From Orientallactaga sibirica (lineage: Eukaryota; Chordata; Mammalia; Rodentia; Dipodidae): 64,000 bases of DNA. The stretch spans positions 28,033,001 to 28,097,000 of the forward strand of contig JAEOAD010000025.1 of NCBI GenBank assembly GCA_036365145.1. Direction: 5' to 3'. Below are positions 46,661 to 64,000 of the stretch, piece by piece. The first letter of the stretch is position 1; every line of letters starts with the position of its first letter. Both the position numbers and the translations under genes were made by a program. Below the pieces are notes generated by a model. The model did not search any database. It saw only the letters and a program-made list of their open reading frames with translations, and was not told the DNA's origin.

Positions 46661-47115
46661 AAATGGAGTTGGGGAAATGGCTCAGTGATTAAAGGTACTT
46701 GCTTGCAAAGCCTGCCAGCTGGGGTCCATTCCCCAGCACCCACATAAAGCCAGATGTACAAAGTGGTACATGCATCTGGAGTTTATTTAGTGTTGAGGCC
46801 TTGATGTGCTCATTTTGTCATTTTCTCTCCAATAAATATACCAAAAAAAAAAAAACTTTAAAAAACATGTATATATAAATGACCTGGTGACTCATGCCAT
46901 TAATCCCAGGCTCAAAAGCATTTGCTTGGCAAGCCTGCTGGCCTAGGTTCAATTCCCCCCAGCATCCATGTAAAAAGTGGAGGAAAATTGGACATGGTGG
47001 CCTTTAATCCCAGCAGGAAGCTGAGGTAGGAGGATGGCCATGAGTTCAAGGCCACCATAAGACTACTGAGTGAATTCCAGCTCAGCCTGTACTAGAGTGA
47101 GATCCTACCTTGAAA
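44585..47115. repeat. SINE cluster between RIT1 and KHDC4
   Basis: B1 +: 44585-44700, 46483-46625 and 46990-47115; B1 -: 44710-44760 (fragment) and 45910-46055. Dip-like: 44900-45040 (+, decayed), 45345-45550 (-), 45560-45670 (- fragment) and 46665-46840 (+). An ID-like head is at 45770-45850. (ATTC)n runs from 45317 to 45350. The CTCF-type copy at 46218 is listed separately. Confidence 0.8.
46218..46470 (+). repeat. B2/Dip-like SINE, CTCF-motif subfamily (copy 4)
   Basis: It has the diagnostic body with CCACAAGGGGGCGC at 46344-46357. Its tail has expanded to a (CATA)n microsatellite at 46404-46459. Confidence 0.8.
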
Positions 47116-47189
47116 AAACAAAACAAAAACAAAAAAAATCTAATTTAAGTATATGAATGAGCTGTGGAAGTAAAACAGAGAAATGACAA

Positions 47190-48276
47190 GCAGAATATTT
47201 ATACATTTATTTATAATGAAATTTTTGTCTAATTATTTACAATATATAGGAAAGCAGGGATTAAGTTTGTACAAAGCCAGCCTGCAAAGTATTCAAATGT
47301 GCAAAAACGACAGTTCAGTTTCTCAAACTACTCCTGGCTGTGGACTAGTTCCTTCACTTTCACACATGGGTATCTGATACGAAAAAAAGTTCTTTTGGCA
47401 AAATCTGTATGCCAAAAAGGGCAGGTTGCATTACAGTCATTAGGTCCACCATCCTAATGTGTCATTGCATCTATGTAGCTACAACCTGCTCTGAGAAACA
47501 GGTCACCATGCTTGACTTCTGTGAGAAGTTCTGACAGGTCACCGTGCTTCATTTCTGAGACGAGTTCTGACCAACTTTCAGTCAGTTTCCTTTGATGCAG
47601 CTGAAGCCAAGGAGCTTAGGAGGTCAATAAAAACAGCAATGGCTATCTGAAACAAATATGCTTTAAGGTGTCAACTTTCAATCACCCCAATAAAAAGACA
47701 TAATGGAAAAATTACTTCATTTTCCTCTTCATGTTCCAGCTGAATACAATTTTAGATTAGTAAAACAGCATTTTCCAAAGCAGAAAGAATCCAAACTGAA
47801 ACAGGGATGAGGAGTTCTTAGAACTGTAAGTACTGAAAGGAAAAGATGACCTTGAAATCATTTCCCCACTAATAAACAGTAAGGCTTTGTATATAACAAG
47901 TTATTATCAAAATTGACCCAACAGTATTAAAATACAAACAAAACTTTCTCTATGTCAAAGTTGAGGCTATTTGTTGGGAAAAGGCTAGACCAGGTGAAAC
48001 AAACATGAGAATAACCTTGTCCTGACACTTTGCTGGACAAACACATTTCACCATTAAAAAGCTTGAGACAAATCTGTGATTCTAAGTAAATTTGAACAGA
48101 TATAATGCCACTGCAGAAATAAGAATGTTTTTAAAAGACTAAAATCCCTTTAAGACGAGACACTGCATCTCTAACTTTTGCAAAGGTCCAAGATGGCTCC
48201 CAGAACAGGCCCCAGAGTCTTGTTACATCAAATGCATGCATTATTGCTAAGAGTCAAAACTGTGTTCCATTGTTTC
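47190..48276 (-). other. KHDC4: KHDC4 3' UTR
   Basis: This SINE-free stretch of about 1.1 kb follows the KHDC4 stop on the minus strand. AATAAA on the minus strand (TTTATT at 47206-47211) lies close to the first SINE beyond, so cleavage near 47190 is likely. Confidence 0.7.
47206..47211 (-). terminator. KHDC4: KHDC4 poly(A) signal
   Basis: It is a minus-strand AATAAA at the far end of the SINE-free block after the stop. Confidence 0.6.

Positions 48277-64000
<15,724 letters not shown>

Overview
The window is nuclear DNA of a mammal, almost certainly a rodent. It holds three protein-coding genes with GT-AG introns, embedded in roughly 150 short retroposons. Two SINE families dominate: B1-type (7SL-derived) and a tRNA-derived family whose head matches the B2 superfamily (A box near TGGCTTAGCGG, B box GGTTCGATTCC, CT-rich then AAATAAA tail). 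The non-murine body of the second family resembles the Dip SINEs of jerboas, so a dipodoid rodent is the best guess; this is inference from repeats. ID-like/B4-like elements and two related solo LTRs are also present.

Gene order is SYT11 (+), RIT1 (-), KHDC4 (-), matching, from memory, human 1q22 (GON4L-SYT11-RIT1-KHDC4). Positions 1-613 are a nearly pure purine tract. 614-1040 is a CpG-rich promoter-like block with ETS, CRE and NRF1 sites, possibly the divergent GON4L promoter. SYT11 is complete: start codon 5499, four coding exons, stop 24504, and a 3' UTR of about 2.9 kb free of recognisable SINEs that ends near 27415. From 27.4 to 31.5 kb is convergent intergenic DNA made of SINEs and two solo LTRs.

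RIT1 is complete on the minus strand: non-coding exon 1 in a CpG island (about 43.94-44.15 kb), five coding exons between 43799 and 34180, and a long 3' UTR candidate. KHDC4 lies upstream of RIT1 on the same strand. Its last nine coding exons (63588 to 48277, 440 residues) and 3' UTR are here; its 5' exons lie beyond base 64000. One KHDC4 intron carries a likely H/ACA snoRNA that resembles SNORA80E/SNORA42.

The three genes act in different processes: vesicle trafficking (SYT11), Ras-type signalling (RIT1) and RNA splicing (KHDC4). They are neighbours by conserved synteny, not an operon. The main points of interest are a B2/Dip-like SINE subfamily that carries a CTCF-core-like motif in six near-identical copies, a recent 1.17-kb tandem duplication in SYT11 intron 2, the 610-bp polypurine tract beside a promoter, tandem EGR1-type sites upstream of RIT1, the intronic snoRNA, and a fold-back B1 structure. 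No prokaryotic-type system, CRISPR array or novel protein-coding gene was seen.
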